Below are positions 17,601 to 26,274 of a DNA stretch of 64,000 bases, one piece after another. Position 1 is the stretch's first letter. The number at the start of each line of letters is the position of its first letter. A model generated the notes under the pieces. That model worked only from the letters and a program-made list of their open reading frames with translations. It was not told where the DNA came from and ran no database searches. The stretch is from Winogradskyella sp. UBA3174 (lineage in GTDB: Bacteria; Bacteroidota; Bacteroidia; Flavobacteriales; Flavobacteriaceae): NCBI RefSeq assembly GCF_002364335.1, contig NZ_DEXW01000004.1:54332-118331 (forward strand), in the 5' to 3' direction. A program made the position numbers and the translations under genes.

Positions 17601-18341
17601 AGAACAATAAGTGTTGCTCCTTCATTAGTTTGGAAAGGACAAGAGGGCTCACTTTTTGAAGTTGGTGTGTCGTATGAGTCAAATGAAGTAGATCGTACTT
17701 CTGGTCGTTTTCTTGAGAGTATAACAACAGCTGATAATAATTTATTTGATAAACAAAACTTCATTGGTGCACATGCAAAGTATGTTTACGATGTTAAGGA
17801 TAATTACACATTCCCAACATTAGGTATGCATTTTGGATTAGAAGCAGGGTTTAAAAATAATTTAAGTACCTCAGACGGTTTTGGTTATATCGTCCCAGAA
17901 TTAGGGTTTAATTACAAATTAGTTCCGGAAGGGCAGGTGGTTTTGGCTACTAAATTAAGAAGTCATATTAATCTAGGCGATGATTTTGAGTTTTATCAAG
18001 CAGCGGTTTTAGGCGATCAAACTGGTTTAAGAGGTTACAGAAGAGAACGTTTTTCTGGAAAACAATCTTTTGTACAAAGCACAGATTTACGTTTTAATCT
18101 AAGACGTACCTCTTCTAATTTTTTACCTTTTAATATTGGGTTTTACGGAGGATTCGATTATGGTCGTGTTTGGATAGATGATAGTGAAGTAATAGATACC
18201 GCATTTAATGCTGATAAATGGAATACGTCTATAGGTGGAGGTGTCTTTATAACGGCTTATAGTATGTTTAGTGCTAATATTTCAGCATTTAGTAGTGATG
18301 ATGGTTTGCGTTTAGGGTTTAGATTAGGTTTTGGGTTTTAA
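14637..18341 (+). CDS. Giant lipoprotein: metallophosphoesterase + kinase-like middle domain + outer-membrane beta-barrel
   Basis: A 1234-residue protein. The signal peptide ends in a lipobox (LFNACA). Residues about 45-350 are a calcineurin-type phosphoesterase: GDAGNS, GDNIYP, GNHDWYSG, MHHPMF, SGHEHNLQ. Residues about 430-650 look kinase-like: a Gly-rich loop (RKGGGNQSKSLRL), a Lys in QYVMRALKK, a catalytic-loop-like GDWDRHQDQWRW (about 598-609), and an acidic MPRDRDQAF. From about 900 to the end, alternating beta strands with an aromatic C-terminus (LRLGFRLGFGF) form a BamA/D15-type barrel with the GLRGYRRERFSG motif. It should sit in the outer membrane with enzymatic parts outside or in the periplasm. 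The phosphoesterase and barrel calls are firm; the kinase-like call is inference. Confidence 0.85.
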   Translation: MNFLRKCIILFAILFLFNACATLKKQISDGVEVEFPTNKEISHSFYLIGDAGNSLAGETDQAIKDFENALNKASFNSTAIFLGDNIYPKGFTDKKSESKELAEHRLKVQIDAAKKYKGNTIFIPGNHDWYSGLKGLKKQEKFVEDALGKNTFLPENGCPIEKVKISDDVVLLIIDSHWYITNWDNHPTINDDCDIKTRVDFLSELGSQIKKARGKTTLIAMHHPMFNNGSHGGQYSFKSHMKPLPVIGTLKNLAKKTGGVINVDLQNKMYNELKNRVVTLAQQNDKVVFVSGHEHNLQYLVEAGLPQIISGSGSKISAARLIGNGQFAYGVNGYTRLDVFKDGSSFVRFYEAGTDEVVFKTEVLKPNKNKDTTSYPKDFPREKVSAIYTEEEIDVSGFHNFLWGDRYRKQFGTKVMVPTVSLDTLFGGVVPVRKGGGNQSKSLRLEDKNGRQYVMRALKKQASRYLQAIMFKDQYIGDKLDDTFATNLLLDVFTGAHPYAPFIVGDLADAIGVYHTNPVLYYVPKQNALGDFNVDFGDELYMIEEHTSEGHDDKASFGYSNTLLSTEDMMKKIRKDEDIIIDEAAYIKARLFDMLIGDWDRHQDQWRWLEFKENGKKVYRPMPRDRDQAFSKMSDGFLLTTAIALVPTAGLLRKYGDDLQDVKVINVEPYPLDMELIERSDKTVWDAQVKLIQENVTDEIIEKAFLNVPQEVRDNDLEDIKKMLIARRGNLQDITNRYYEVINKFAVIKGTNKDDWFDIERMPNGITKVTGYRIKDDKKADIFHQRIYNKDETKEIWVYALDDDDVFNVFGEGDRLIKVRLVGGHNNDTYDIKNGKKVKFYDHKSKKNTILTKNGRQKITDDYESNVYNYKKLKNSTNQLLPSIGANPDDGFSIGIVNKLTNYNFERNPFSSQHTFSAGYYFATNGYDLGYKAEFANVIGSANLSLDVNFTSPNFARNFFGFGNSTVNPESVEDDGLDVNLDYNRVKIRTISVAPSLVWKGQEGSLFEVGVSYESNEVDRTSGRFLESITTADNNLFDKQNFIGAHAKYVYDVKDNYTFPTLGMHFGLEAGFKNNLSTSDGFGYIVPELGFNYKLVPEGQVVLATKLRSHINLGDDFEFYQAAVLGDQTGLRGYRRERFSGKQSFVQSTDLRFNLRRTSSNFLPFNIGFYGGFDYGRVWIDDSEVIDTAFNADKWNTSIGGGVFITAYSMFSANISAFSSDDGLRLGFRLGFGF

Positions 18342-19147
18342 TTAATCTTAAAACTGTAAATATTACCACCTTCAAAGCCATTGCGTTCATCAGTAATAAT
18401 GATTTGGGTGTTTGTTTTAAAGCAAACACCTTCTTTTTGAGAATCATGTTCAAAAGATAGTTTTTCAATTTTTCCAGAAAAGAAGTCATCGTTTTTATAG
18501 TTCGTTAGTTTCCAAACTTTATCATGGTTTAATAAAACAATTATCTTTCCATCAGTGCTAATATCAGCAGAAGTAATTTTATTTTTCTTTCCATCAAGAT
18601 TATAATTAGATTTCAAAGTAGCAATATGACTTCCGATTTTATTAGGAACTTTCACAAAAATAAATTTCTTAGTCTCTTTGCTAAATATGTAGAAGGCTTT
18701 GTTGTAAATAAAAAAGGCCTCAAAATCTCTAGAATCTTCGGCTTCAGGTAATGTAAATTCAATAATATCTGCGGTAACAACATCCTTGGTTAAATCGCTA
18801 TGATTTATTTTATAAATTTTAAACTTTTTACGATGCTCATTATTATTACCAAAATCTCCAATATAGATATTACCTTCTGTATCGATAGTTAAATCTTCCC
18901 AATCTTTATTTTTAGCGTTACTAACAGAAATACGTCTAGTAATTTGGCCTTTTTTATCCAAGCCAAATAAATCATTACTATTACCAGCGTCTTCTATTAT
19001 CCATCTTATATGAGACGTTGCATCTAGCTCTACGGCCGAAACTTCTTTTAATTCATTAACTATATCTGCTTCAAACTTAAGTTGTCCTATAGATTGGCAA
19101 GATGTAACAATAAGTATTATAAATATTAGTCTTTTGATGTATATCAT
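18338..19147 (-). CDS. Beta-propeller-like lipoprotein, function unknown
   Basis: A 269-residue protein with a hydrophobic leader and a lipobox-like end (IILIVTSCQS). The rest repeats short beta-rich blade-like units: DWEDLTIDTEGNIYIGDFGN, RDFEAFFIYNKAFYIFSKE, SADISTDGKIIVLLNHDK and KEGVCFKTNTQIIITDER. Such SdiA-regulated or esterase-like propellers are common in flavobacterial envelopes, but no catalytic site can be named. Its last 4 bp overlap the end of the convergent giant lipoprotein gene. Confidence 0.8.
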   Translation of the reverse strand: MIYIKRLIFIILIVTSCQSIGQLKFEADIVNELKEVSAVELDATSHIRWIIEDAGNSNDLFGLDKKGQITRRISVSNAKNKDWEDLTIDTEGNIYIGDFGNNNEHRKKFKIYKINHSDLTKDVVTADIIEFTLPEAEDSRDFEAFFIYNKAFYIFSKETKKFIFVKVPNKIGSHIATLKSNYNLDGKKNKITSADISTDGKIIVLLNHDKVWKLTNYKNDDFFSGKIEKLSFEHDSQKEGVCFKTNTQIIITDERNGFEGGNIYSFKIN

Positions 19148-19177
19148 TGTAATTTTATCGTTTATACTTTTCTTATT

Positions 19178-20395
19178 TTGAATAAACGTAAAGATATTAT
19201 AATTATTGGTGGTGGTGCAGCAGGTTTTTTTGCAGCCATAAATATTGCTGAGAAAAACCCAAACATATCAGTGGCAATTTTAGAGCGTGGAAAAGAAGGT
19301 TTGCAAAAAGTAAAAATTTCTGGAGGTGGTCGCTGTAATGTTACACACGCAGAATTTATTCCATCAGAATTAGTGTTAAACTACCCAAGAGGAGAGAAAG
19401 AACTATTAGGTCCTTTTCATAGCTTTATGACAGGTGATACTATTGCTTGGTTTGAAGAGCGAGGTGTGGAATTAAAAATTGAGGAAGATGGAAGAATGTT
19501 TCCAATTTCAAATTCATCTCAAACCATTATTGATTGTTTTTTAAATGAAGCAAAAAAACATAAGGTTGAGGTATTATATAACCATTCGGTTAAATCAATT
19601 ATTACAAACGACAATAATTTTTCTATTGAAACTTCTCATGGTGTTTTAGAATGTAATAAAGTTGTTGTTGCAACAGGAAGCAATCCTAAAATATGGAAGT
19701 TACTTGGTGGCTTAGGGCATACAATTGTGCAACCTGTACCTTCTCTATTTACGTTTGATATTAGGGACAATAGAATTAAAGATATTCCGGGAGTTGTAGC
19801 GCAAAATGTTGAAGTAAAGGTTATTGGGACCGATTTAGTTTCTGAAGGACCATTATTAATTACACATGTTGGTATGAGTGCACCAGCTATTTTAAAACTT
19901 TCTGCTTTTGGAGCTATTGAACTAGCAAAAAGAAATTATAATTTTAAGATTGAAATTAATTTTATTCGGTACGATTTTAAATTGTGTTTAGAACAACTTA
20001 AAAATTTCAAACAAGACTTTGCAAAGAAACTGATTGTTAACTTAGCACAATTCGATTTACCTAAACGCCTTTGGAAACAACTAGTTTTAGCTTCTAGTAT
20101 TGGTGAAACAGAACGTTGGGCAGACATTAATAAAGAGCAATTATATGGGCTATCTAAGCAATTAACTGAAGCTGTATTCCATGTTACAGGCAAAAGTACG
20201 TTTAAAGAAGAGTTTGTTACAGCTGGAGGAGTTGATCTAAAAGAATTAAACTTTAAGACTTACGAAAGCAAGTGTGTTCCGCACTTATTTTTGGTAGGTG
20301 AAGTTATTAATATAGATGCTGTTACAGGAGGTTTTAATTTTCAAAATGCATGGACAGGCGCTTATATTGCTTCCAAATCAATTTTATCCAAATAG
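19178..20395 (+). CDS. BaiN/HI0933-family FAD-dependent oxidoreductase
   Basis: A 405-residue flavoprotein. The dinucleotide-binding motif is IIIGGGAAGFFAAINIAE near the N-terminus. The family motifs KVKISGGGRCNVTH (about 46-59), FPISNSSQTIID, VVVATGSNP and the C-terminal GGVDLKELNFKT plus DAVTGGFNFQNAWTGA are all present. The true substrate of these flavoproteins is mostly unknown. The start is TTG at 19178. It converges with the hybrid kinase gene, overlapping it by 34 bp. Confidence 0.93.
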   Translation: MNKRKDIIIIGGGAAGFFAAINIAEKNPNISVAILERGKEGLQKVKISGGGRCNVTHAEFIPSELVLNYPRGEKELLGPFHSFMTGDTIAWFEERGVELKIEEDGRMFPISNSSQTIIDCFLNEAKKHKVEVLYNHSVKSIITNDNNFSIETSHGVLECNKVVVATGSNPKIWKLLGGLGHTIVQPVPSLFTFDIRDNRIKDIPGVVAQNVEVKVIGTDLVSEGPLLITHVGMSAPAILKLSAFGAIELAKRNYNFKIEINFIRYDFKLCLEQLKNFKQDFAKKLIVNLAQFDLPKRLWKQLVLASSIGETERWADINKEQLYGLSKQLTEAVFHVTGKSTFKEEFVTAGGVDLKELNFKTYESKCVPHLFLVGEVINIDAVTGGFNFQNAWTGAYIASKSILSK

Positions 20396-22647
20396 CGTTC
20401 TCTTTTAGTATCGTACGATAAAACAATAGCTTTAAAGTCTTCAAAAATATAAGGTTTAGTAATAATTTGATTTATGCCCACACCTTCTGCTTTTATGGAT
20501 ATTTCAGAAGAATTTAATGCTGTTAACGCTAAAATAGGAATAGTAGAGTTAAACATTCTTACATGCCTAGTTACCTCGTATCCATCCATGTCTGGCATGT
20601 TAATATCCATTAAAACTAAATCAAAGGCCTTGTTTTTAATCATAGAAATAGCTTCTTTTCCATTAGACATAACTTCACAAGTGCAGCCATCAATTTTTTC
20701 TATGTTCTTTTTCGTAATTAATAAATTAATCTTATTATCGTCAACTATCAAAATATGCATCTCTGGTCTAGACCCTGAAATTGGTACTGATTCTTTAAAG
20801 TTTAACGAATGAACAATATCAAATGTAATTTCAAAGAAAAAAGAGGTGCCTTTATTAGTTTGAGAAATAAAATCTATATCAGAGTTATGACTCTTTAGTA
20901 AGGTTTTTACAATATGTAAACCTAAACCAGAACCGCTACTATTTTTATGTAAAAATGCTTTGTTTTCAAAAGCACTAAAAACAACAGGTCTGTGCTCTTC
21001 TTTAATACCAATACCAGTGTCGTTAATCTCAAAGCGTAATGTTACATCTTTCGTTGTGCGTGTTTTCTCAATGACTAATAGAGTCACATGTCCTTCTTTT
21101 GTGTATCGTATAGCATTATAGGCTAAATTGATTAATATTTGGCTAAAAGCTACTTTGTCTATTAAAATGAGCTCATTCTCATCTGAAGCATCAATATTCG
21201 TTTTTAATTCTAATCCTTTATTTTTTGCTGCGATTTTAACTGTACTAATTACATGATTAACAATTTTGCAAATTTTATCTGGTTTTAACCTTAGACTTTT
21301 CTCTTCAAATCTTAATTTATTAGCTTGAAGGATATTATCTATAAGAATAGATAAATAGTTGCTAGATGATATTAGAGAGTCTAAGTAAGATTGACGTTTA
21401 CTTTCGTCTTTCTCTTGATTAACTAGTGTCGCTAGACCTGTAATGCCATAAATAGGTGTTCGTAATTCGTGACTTAGAATAGAGAAAAATTCTAATCGAT
21501 CTTTATCAATTTCTACTAGCTTTTCATTAGACGTTTTAAGCTCTTTATTCATTAATTGTATGTTTCTTTTAGCTTTAAAATAAAAATAGAATACAATTAA
21601 TGTAGCGAAGAGTAATATGCTCGTTAATATGGTTGTAATTAGAAAAAGTTGAGAAGCTTTAGCGTCTTTCTTTCTAATCTCGTTGGCAAGATTTAGTTTT
21701 TGTTCTGTATTAATGATTTTATAAATAAGTTCTCCATTTCTAGAATTTCTATTTTCATATAAAGATAACGCTGTATACTTGTAGGAGTCTGACTTTAAGA
21801 GATATGAATTAGCGGAATCTACATTTTTATTAGCTTCATTAAAATAGCGGTATTTATAATAATTAAACGTTGCTAATTTACGATAAGAATCTAAATCTCC
21901 CTCAAAAGCTTCTTTCAATTCATCCTCATTAAGTTTAAATAAAAGATTAAAACCTTCAGCTTTATAATTAGCAAATTTAATGTTAGCTATTGCATTATAA
22001 AACTTGTATGACTGTAACAGTTTATGTCTTAAGTTTTTTTTAGAATAGTCATCAGAAAAACTTAAATTTTTAAAATCTAAAGAGTTTAAAGTATCAATTG
22101 CAAAACGGGTAATCTTTAAAAGTGAGTCATTCTGACTCTTATAGTAATATTTTTTTATTTTGTTTTCTAAATTTACAAAATAGAGCTCACTATTTAAAAG
22201 CTTTGAAATTTGCTGTGCTTTTGTATATATACTATCAAATTTCGTGTAATTTTTTTCAGATAAATAATTGTAAATTAAAGAAGAAAGGACTCTGTTTTTA
22301 CCTTCAGAATCTTCAAAAGCATCATATATATCTAGAGCCTTTAAATGATATATTTCTGCATTTTTATAATTAGACATTTTGGTTAAAACTTTGCCTAAAT
22401 AATAGTAAGACTTCGCTTGTGTGGGCTTAAGATTATATTTTTCAGAAAAATTAACGGCCTCATTTAAAAGTGTTGTAGCTTTATATAAACTATCGTTTTT
22501 AAAGAGTAAATTTAATTTTGAAGTATCAAAGGAACATGATTTCGTGCTATCATTAATTCTAAGTAACTGTCCTTGTCCAAAAGAGTAAAGGCTGTTAAAA
22601 AGAAAAAGAAAGCATATTATAATAATGTTAGATTTAGGGCATCTCAT
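20362..22647 (-). CDS. Hybrid sensor histidine kinase with TPR-like sensor and C-terminal receiver
   Basis: A 761-residue membrane protein. A signal-anchor is followed by a periplasmic helical region (about 30-325) that reads as tetratricopeptide-like repeats (KAKSYYYLGKVLTKMSNY type). A membrane segment lies at about 336-356. The HisKA box is FFSILSHELRTPIYGI (His at about 395), followed by an ATPase domain with NLAYNAIRYT, NDTGIGI and GSGLGLHIV. The C-terminal receiver has IVDDNKINLL, phospho-accepting Asp in VLMDINMPDMDG and the Lys of ITKPY. It is a self-contained phosphorelay kinase without a DNA-binding output; a partner is not evident nearby. Confidence 0.93.
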   Translation of the reverse strand: MRCPKSNIIIICFLFLFNSLYSFGQGQLLRINDSTKSCSFDTSKLNLLFKNDSLYKATTLLNEAVNFSEKYNLKPTQAKSYYYLGKVLTKMSNYKNAEIYHLKALDIYDAFEDSEGKNRVLSSLIYNYLSEKNYTKFDSIYTKAQQISKLLNSELYFVNLENKIKKYYYKSQNDSLLKITRFAIDTLNSLDFKNLSFSDDYSKKNLRHKLLQSYKFYNAIANIKFANYKAEGFNLLFKLNEDELKEAFEGDLDSYRKLATFNYYKYRYFNEANKNVDSANSYLLKSDSYKYTALSLYENRNSRNGELIYKIINTEQKLNLANEIRKKDAKASQLFLITTILTSILLFATLIVFYFYFKAKRNIQLMNKELKTSNEKLVEIDKDRLEFFSILSHELRTPIYGITGLATLVNQEKDESKRQSYLDSLISSSNYLSILIDNILQANKLRFEEKSLRLKPDKICKIVNHVISTVKIAAKNKGLELKTNIDASDENELILIDKVAFSQILINLAYNAIRYTKEGHVTLLVIEKTRTTKDVTLRFEINDTGIGIKEEHRPVVFSAFENKAFLHKNSSGSGLGLHIVKTLLKSHNSDIDFISQTNKGTSFFFEITFDIVHSLNFKESVPISGSRPEMHILIVDDNKINLLITKKNIEKIDGCTCEVMSNGKEAISMIKNKAFDLVLMDINMPDMDGYEVTRHVRMFNSTIPILALTALNSSEISIKAEGVGINQIITKPYIFEDFKAIVLSYDTKRERYLDKIDLEAI

Positions 22648-22724
22648 TCATTTTTAAAATATAAGTATCAAACATAGCGTTTTTTTCGATAAAAACCCAA
22701 TATTACCGATAAAAAGTATTTAAT

Positions 22725-23267
22725 ATGAACAACAATAAAATATATATAGCCCTTCTTAGAGGTATTAATGTAGGTGGTCATAAGAAAGTACCGATGGCTA
22801 TTTTAAGAGAATTATTAACTAATGCTGGCTTAGACGATGTAAAGACTTATATACAAAGTGGTAATGTTGTTTTTCAATCTATAGAGTTAAATACATCTGT
22901 TTTAGAAGATTTAATAAGTAGTACAATTAAAAATTATTTCCAATTTGAAGTGCCAGTTTTGGTTAGAACGAGAACCGATTTAAAAACTATTTTTGATAAT
23001 TGTCCTTTTCCTGAAGAGAAAAAATTAAATAGTTACTTCACTATGCTGAGTGAAATTCCTAATAGGGAATTTGTAGACGAATTTTCAGAGAAAACAAACC
23101 CGAATGAGGTGTTTCAAATTATAAAGGACTGTATTTATTTTTTTTCTGCAAAGGGATATGGTAATGCTAAATTCAATCTTAATTTTTTTGAAAAGAAACT
23201 GAAAGTCAATGCCACATCTAGAAACTATAAAACAATGGTAAAACTGTTATCTTTGTCAGATATTTAG
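22725..23267 (+). CDS. DUF1697 family protein
   Basis: A 180-residue protein with the DUF1697 signature at the N-terminus (YIALLRGINVGGHKKVPMA) and the following TYIQSGNVVFQS. Later motifs are YGNAKFNLNFFEKKLKVNAT and SRNYKTMVKL. No activity is known for the family. Its stop lies 5 bp before the mvaD start, so it is co-transcribed with the mevalonate genes, though a metabolic link is not evident. Confidence 0.92.
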   Translation: MNNNKIYIALLRGINVGGHKKVPMAILRELLTNAGLDDVKTYIQSGNVVFQSIELNTSVLEDLISSTIKNYFQFEVPVLVRTRTDLKTIFDNCPFPEEKKLNSYFTMLSEIPNREFVDEFSEKTNPNEVFQIIKDCIYFFSAKGYGNAKFNLNFFEKKLKVNATSRNYKTMVKLLSLSDI

Positions 23268-23272
23268 TATTC

Positions 23273-24346
23273 ATGACAGAACAAGATTTTATCCTCAAAA
23301 CATACAATTCTAATATTAAAAGTGGCTCAGTTAAATGGTCATCACCAAGTAATATTGCTTTGGTTAAATATTGGGGGAAAAAGGAAAACCAAATTCCAGA
23401 AAACCCTTCAATAAGCTTTACGCTTTCAGATTGTAAAACAATTACTGAGGTAATATATACCAAAAAGAAAAGCAACGATTTTAGTTTCGACGTTTTTTTT
23501 GAAGGTAAAAAAAACGAGGCCTTTAAACCTAAAATTCAAACGTTTTTTGAGCGTATTGAAACTTATATGCCTTTCCTAAGAGATTATTATTTTAAAATCG
23601 AAACATCAAATACCTTTCCACACAGCTCTGGTATTGCCTCTTCAGCATCAGGCATGAGTGCTATTGCATTATGTTTAATGAGTATTGAAGAAGATTTAGA
23701 TACCGATCATATAGATGATTATTTCAACCAAAAAGCATCCTTCTTAGCTAGATTAGGTTCAGGAAGTGCTTGTCGGAGCATTGAAGGCGAACTTGTTGTT
23801 TGGGGTAAAAATGAAAGTACTGAAAGTTCAGATTTGTTTGGTGTAAAGTTTGAAGGTGAAGTACATCCTAATTTTAAAGAGTACCAAGATGCTATTTTAC
23901 TCGTAGATAAAGGTGAAAAGCAGGTGAGTAGTACTGTTGGTCATAAATTAATGTTTGGCCATCCCTTTGCTAAAGAACGTTTTTCTCAAGCCCATAATAA
24001 TTTGGCTGAACTTAAAGCTATTCTAGCTTCAGGTGATTTAAAAGCATTTGTGAAAATTGTAGAAAGCGAGGCCCTAACCTTACATGCGATGATGATGACA
24101 AGTATGCCGTATTTTATTTTAATGAAACCAAATACACTAGAGATTATTAATAAAATTTGGGCCTATAGATCTGAAAATGATTCTAATATTTGCTTCACTT
24201 TAGATGCAGGTGCAAACGTTCATGTTTTGTTTCCTAAGGCAGAAAAAGAGCAGGTTTATGAATTCATTAAGAGCGAGTTAGTTGCATATTGTCAAAACGG
24301 TCACTATATTTGTGATAGTATTGGTAAAGGTGCCAAACGGTTGTAA
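23273..24346 (+). CDS. mvaD: Diphosphomevalonate decarboxylase
   Basis: A 357-residue GHMP-superfamily enzyme. The substrate-binding N-terminal motif is SPSNIALVKYWGKKE, followed by NPSISFTLSD. The ATP loop is FPHSSGIASSASGMSAIA (about 117-134) and the catalytic Asp lies in FTLDAGANVHVLF (about 305). It converts mevalonate diphosphate to isopentenyl diphosphate with loss of CO2. The mevalonate kinase gene and a UbiA-type prenyltransferase follow, forming an isoprenoid cluster. Confidence 0.95.
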   Translation: MTEQDFILKTYNSNIKSGSVKWSSPSNIALVKYWGKKENQIPENPSISFTLSDCKTITEVIYTKKKSNDFSFDVFFEGKKNEAFKPKIQTFFERIETYMPFLRDYYFKIETSNTFPHSSGIASSASGMSAIALCLMSIEEDLDTDHIDDYFNQKASFLARLGSGSACRSIEGELVVWGKNESTESSDLFGVKFEGEVHPNFKEYQDAILLVDKGEKQVSSTVGHKLMFGHPFAKERFSQAHNNLAELKAILASGDLKAFVKIVESEALTLHAMMMTSMPYFILMKPNTLEIINKIWAYRSENDSNICFTLDAGANVHVLFPKAEKEQVYEFIKSELVAYCQNGHYICDSIGKGAKRL

Positions 24347-24369
24347 CCCAATCCAACCCAAAACGTTTT

Positions 24370-25299
24370 ATGAAAGGACCACTGTTTTATTCTAAGATTC
24401 TGTTATTCGGAGAATACGGAATTATTAAAGACTCTAAAGGTTTATCTATTCCTTATAATTTTTATAATGGTGCACTAAAAGTGGATGAAAATCCTAATCA
24501 AGAAGCACAAGATTCAAACGCAAGTTTAAAACGTTTTGTTACGTATTTAAAGGACTTAGATAAAGACTTAGTGATTTTTGATGGTGATGCATTACAAAAC
24601 GATGTTGATGCTGGTATGTATTTCGATTCTTCTATTCCACAAGGTTATGGAGTAGGAAGTAGTGGAGCATTAGTAGCAGCGATTTATGATAAATATGCAG
24701 CAGATAAAATTACGGTTTTAGAGAATTTAACGCGTGAAAAATTGTTGAAGTTAAAATCAATTTTTTCTGAAATGGAATCCTTCTTTCATGGTAAATCTTC
24801 TGGTTTAGATCCTTTAAACAGTTATTTGAGCCTTCCTATTTTAATAAATTCTAAAGATAATATTGAAGCTACAGGCATTCCATCTCAAAAAGTAGAAGGT
24901 AAAGGAGCTGTATTTTTATTAGACAGCGGTATTGTTGGAGAAACTGCACCGATGGTAAGTCTTTTTATGGAAAGCATGAAAAACGAAGGGTTTCGTAGTA
25001 TGTTAAAAGATCAATTTATAAAGCACACGGATGCTTGTGTCGATGATTTTTTAAAAGGAGATATGAAATCTTTGTTTAAGAATACAAAACAATTATCTAA
25101 AGTGGTTTTTAATAATTTCAAACCTATGATACCAGATCAATTTCACGAGCTTTGGAAAAAAGGTATTGAAACTAATGATTACTATTTAAAGCTTTGTGGC
25201 TCTGGTGGTGGAGGTTATATTCTAGGGTTTACGGAGAATATAGATAAAGCTAGAGAATCTTTAAAAGGGCAGAAGTTAGAAGTTGTATATAACTTTTAG
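24370..25299 (+). CDS. Mevalonate kinase (GHMP kinase)
   Basis: A 309-residue GHMP kinase. It begins GPLFYSKILLFGEYGIIKDS, has the ATP-binding loop SIPQGYGVGSSGALVAAIYD (about 94-113), GKSSGLDPLNSYL with the catalytic Asp, and the C-terminal glycine-rich KLCGSGGGGYILGF. The combination with mvaD 23 bp upstream supports mevalonate as substrate; phosphomevalonate cannot be fully excluded from the sequence alone. Confidence 0.88.
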   Translation: MKGPLFYSKILLFGEYGIIKDSKGLSIPYNFYNGALKVDENPNQEAQDSNASLKRFVTYLKDLDKDLVIFDGDALQNDVDAGMYFDSSIPQGYGVGSSGALVAAIYDKYAADKITVLENLTREKLLKLKSIFSEMESFFHGKSSGLDPLNSYLSLPILINSKDNIEATGIPSQKVEGKGAVFLLDSGIVGETAPMVSLFMESMKNEGFRSMLKDQFIKHTDACVDDFLKGDMKSLFKNTKQLSKVVFNNFKPMIPDQFHELWKKGIETNDYYLKLCGSGGGGYILGFTENIDKARESLKGQKLEVVYNF

Positions 25300-25371
25300 A
25301 ATCTCTATAGTCTTTATGTAATTATCTTTTTTTTAATATTAGCTTTCAGACTTTCATTCAAATTTTAGTTT

Positions 25372-26274
25372 ATGTTATCAAGAAGCCAGAAACACATTAT
25401 TCTAAAGTTTTTTAGTATGTTTTCTGTTGTTAGAGGTTATAATATACTTGTCGTGGTCATTGCTCAATACCTAGCATCAATTTATATTTTTGCACCAAGC
25501 AAAACGATAAATTCAGTTCTTTTTGACCCTAATCTTTTAATGCTTGTATTAGCCTCATCAGCGACTATTGCTGCTGGTTATATTATCAATAACTTCTACG
25601 ATTCAGAGAAAGATTTAATAAATAAGCCTACAAAAACCATGCTCGACCGCTTGGTGAGCCAAAACACTAAATTATCCTTTTATTTTGTGCTTAATTTTTC
25701 AGCATTAGTTGTTGCTAGTTATGTCTCATTTAAGGCTGTTATATTTTTTGCATTATACATATTTGCTATTTGGATGTATTCTCATCGTTTAAAGAAACAA
25801 CCAATGACTGGTAATATTGTTTCTGCAATACTAACAGTTACTCCATTTTTCGCCATTTTCATATACTATCAAAATTTTGAATTAGTTGTTTTTGCACATG
25901 CCATTTTCTTGTTTTTACTAGTTTCAATGCGAGAGTTAACCAAAGATTTAGAAAATATAAAAGGAGATTTAGCTTTAAACTATCGTACTGTTCCTGTTGT
26001 TTATGGAGAAAGAATATCTAAACTAATGCTTTCTGTAGTTGCTGTATTAACGATTTTTACTGGTATTGTGCTAATTTTATTTTTTGAAATCGGACTTATG
26101 TATTATTTCTTTTATTTAAGTCTAATGTTACTTATAATTTTTCTAATTATACTCTGGAAATCTAATAAGAAAACACATTATTTACTTCTTCATAATATCC
26201 TTAAATTTATTATTGTAGCTGGTATATTTTCTATTTTACTAATTGACATATCTGTTGTTTTAAATCGAATATAA
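25372..26274 (+). CDS. UbiA-family prenyltransferase, geranylgeranylglycerol-phosphate synthase-like
   Basis: A 300-residue polytopic membrane protein with eight or nine hydrophobic helices. The first prenyl-diphosphate Mg site is NNFYDSEKDLINKPTK (about 72-87) and the second is RELTKDLENIKGD (about 186-198) followed by YRTVPVVYG. This family attaches polyprenyl chains to aromatic or glycerol-phosphate acceptors. In Flavobacteria the short form beside mevalonate genes is usually annotated as geranylgeranylglycerol-phosphate geranylgeranyltransferase; the acceptor is not proven. The nitrilase gene starts at the base after its stop. Confidence 0.85.
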   Translation: MLSRSQKHIILKFFSMFSVVRGYNILVVVIAQYLASIYIFAPSKTINSVLFDPNLLMLVLASSATIAAGYIINNFYDSEKDLINKPTKTMLDRLVSQNTKLSFYFVLNFSALVVASYVSFKAVIFFALYIFAIWMYSHRLKKQPMTGNIVSAILTVTPFFAIFIYYQNFELVVFAHAIFLFLLVSMRELTKDLENIKGDLALNYRTVPVVYGERISKLMLSVVAVLTIFTGIVLILFFEIGLMYYFFYLSLMLLIIFLIILWKSNKKTHYLLLHNILKFIIVAGIFSILLIDISVVLNRI

